From NCBI GenBank assembly GCA_945861125.1, contig CAMASZ010000083.1, forward strand, positions 1 to 5,749: 5,749 nt of DNA, in the 5' to 3' direction. The position numbers were made by a program, and so were the translations under genes. Each line of letters opens with the position of its first letter. The first letter of the stretch is position 1. The stretch comes from Rickettsia typhi. GTDB taxonomy: Bacteria > Pseudomonadota > Alphaproteobacteria > Rickettsiales > UBA1997. This document shows, piece by piece, positions 5,377 to 5,749 of the stretch. Below the pieces are notes generated by a model, which searched no databases, had not been told where the DNA came from, and was given only the letters and a program-made list of their open reading frames with translations.

Positions 5377-5749
5377 ATGTCTTATCAATTAATTTGGAAC
5401 GCCCTTAAAGAAATTGAATATGGGGCAATAATAATTACTCTGCCAAATCAAAAAAAAATAGAATTTGTTGGTAAAAATACTGGAATAACAGCCGATATAA
5501 ATATAAAAGATTATTTAGCGATTGATTCAATATTTACCCATGGTGATATTGCGTTTGGAGAGGGCTATATAAACAATTTGTGGACTACTAATAATTTGCC
5601 AAATCTACTTTGTTTTATAACCGTAAACTCAAATATTTTAGAAAGGTTTTTTCATGCTAATAAATTTCGTACTTTGATATTGGCAATAAAAAGTTTTTTT
5701 AAAAAAAATTCTAAAAAAGGCAGTAAAAAGAATATTCAATTTCATTATG
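5377..5749 (+). CDS. cfa: Cyclopropane-fatty-acid-synthase-like methyltransferase, N-terminal part (cut by window end)
   Basis: From the ATG at 5377 the frame stays open to the window end, giving 124 residues of a family usually near 400. The N-terminus reads as the Cfa N-terminal domain: IIITLPNQKKIEFVG (residues 18-32), then THGDIAFGEGYINNLW (54-69), matching the family's GDIGFGEAYM-type motif, then NLLCFITVNSN. The fragment ends in KKNIQFHY, exactly where Cfa enzymes have N-I-x-x-H-Y-D-L-G-N, just before the S-adenosylmethionine-binding domain. That catalytic domain lies outside the window, so activity cannot be judged. Cfa enzymes methylenate double bonds of phospholipid acyl chains using S-adenosylmethionine; relatives in these cassettes may do other acyl methylations. 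It follows the DUF1365 gene after 16 bases with no clear Shine-Dalgarno and completes the oxidoreductase-DUF1365-Cfa trio. Confidence 0.87.
   Translation, partial: MSYQLIWNALKEIEYGAIIITLPNQKKIEFVGKNTGITADINIKDYLAIDSIFTHGDIAFGEGYINNLWTTNNLPNLLCFITVNSNILERFFHANKFRTLILAIKSFFKKNSKKGSKKNIQFHY

Overview
The window looks like an AT-rich alphaproteobacterial chromosome segment. By eye G+C is roughly a quarter to 30 percent (not counted), with A/T-ending codons throughout. The alphaproteobacterial call rests on protein style. The XerC fragment has the GCGLRISEAL box common in that class, and the GTP cyclohydrolase I resembles alphaproteobacterial FolE along most of its length. The AT richness would suit a Rickettsiales-like, Holosporales-like or streamlined aquatic lineage, but I cannot place it further. 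All genes look intact where complete. I see no insertion sequence, CRISPR array, tRNA or rRNA.

Layout. Positions 1-582 (+) hold the C-terminal catalytic domain of a Xer tyrosine recombinase, most likely XerC. It converges on a secreted Skp/OmpH-like periplasmic chaperone at 596-1135 (-). A short inverted repeat that includes both TAG stop codons lies between them. A 281-base divergent intergenic region (1136-1416) follows. It carries a good plus-strand sigma70-type promoter candidate and a long imperfect inverted repeat (1258-1320) that would fall in the folE leader.

From 1417 to the window end there is a tightly packed plus-strand run of six genes that looks like one operon: folE (GTP cyclohydrolase I), a YceF-type Maf nucleotide pyrophosphatase (7-base overlap with folE), a TerC-family membrane protein (1-base gap), an FAD/NAD(P)-binding amine-oxidase-like oxidoreductase, a DUF1365 protein (GTG start overlapping the previous gene by 10 bases, with a clear Shine-Dalgarno), and the N-terminal part of a cyclopropane-fatty-acid-synthase-like methyltransferase cut by the window end. 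The last gene lacks its stop codon here but is well supported.

How they fit. FolE makes dihydroneopterin triphosphate from GTP for folate or other pterins, and Maf/YceF proteins hydrolyse non-canonical or methylated nucleotides, so the front of the operon handles nucleotides. The last three genes form a recurrent bacterial cassette (COG2907 oxidoreductase, DUF1365, Cfa-like methyltransferase) thought to modify membrane acyl chains. TerC proteins are linked to metal, notably manganese, handling. A shared stress or membrane-maintenance role is possible but is inference only. I found no clearly new system. The best leads are the structured folE leader and the poorly characterised lipid cassette placed behind housekeeping genes.
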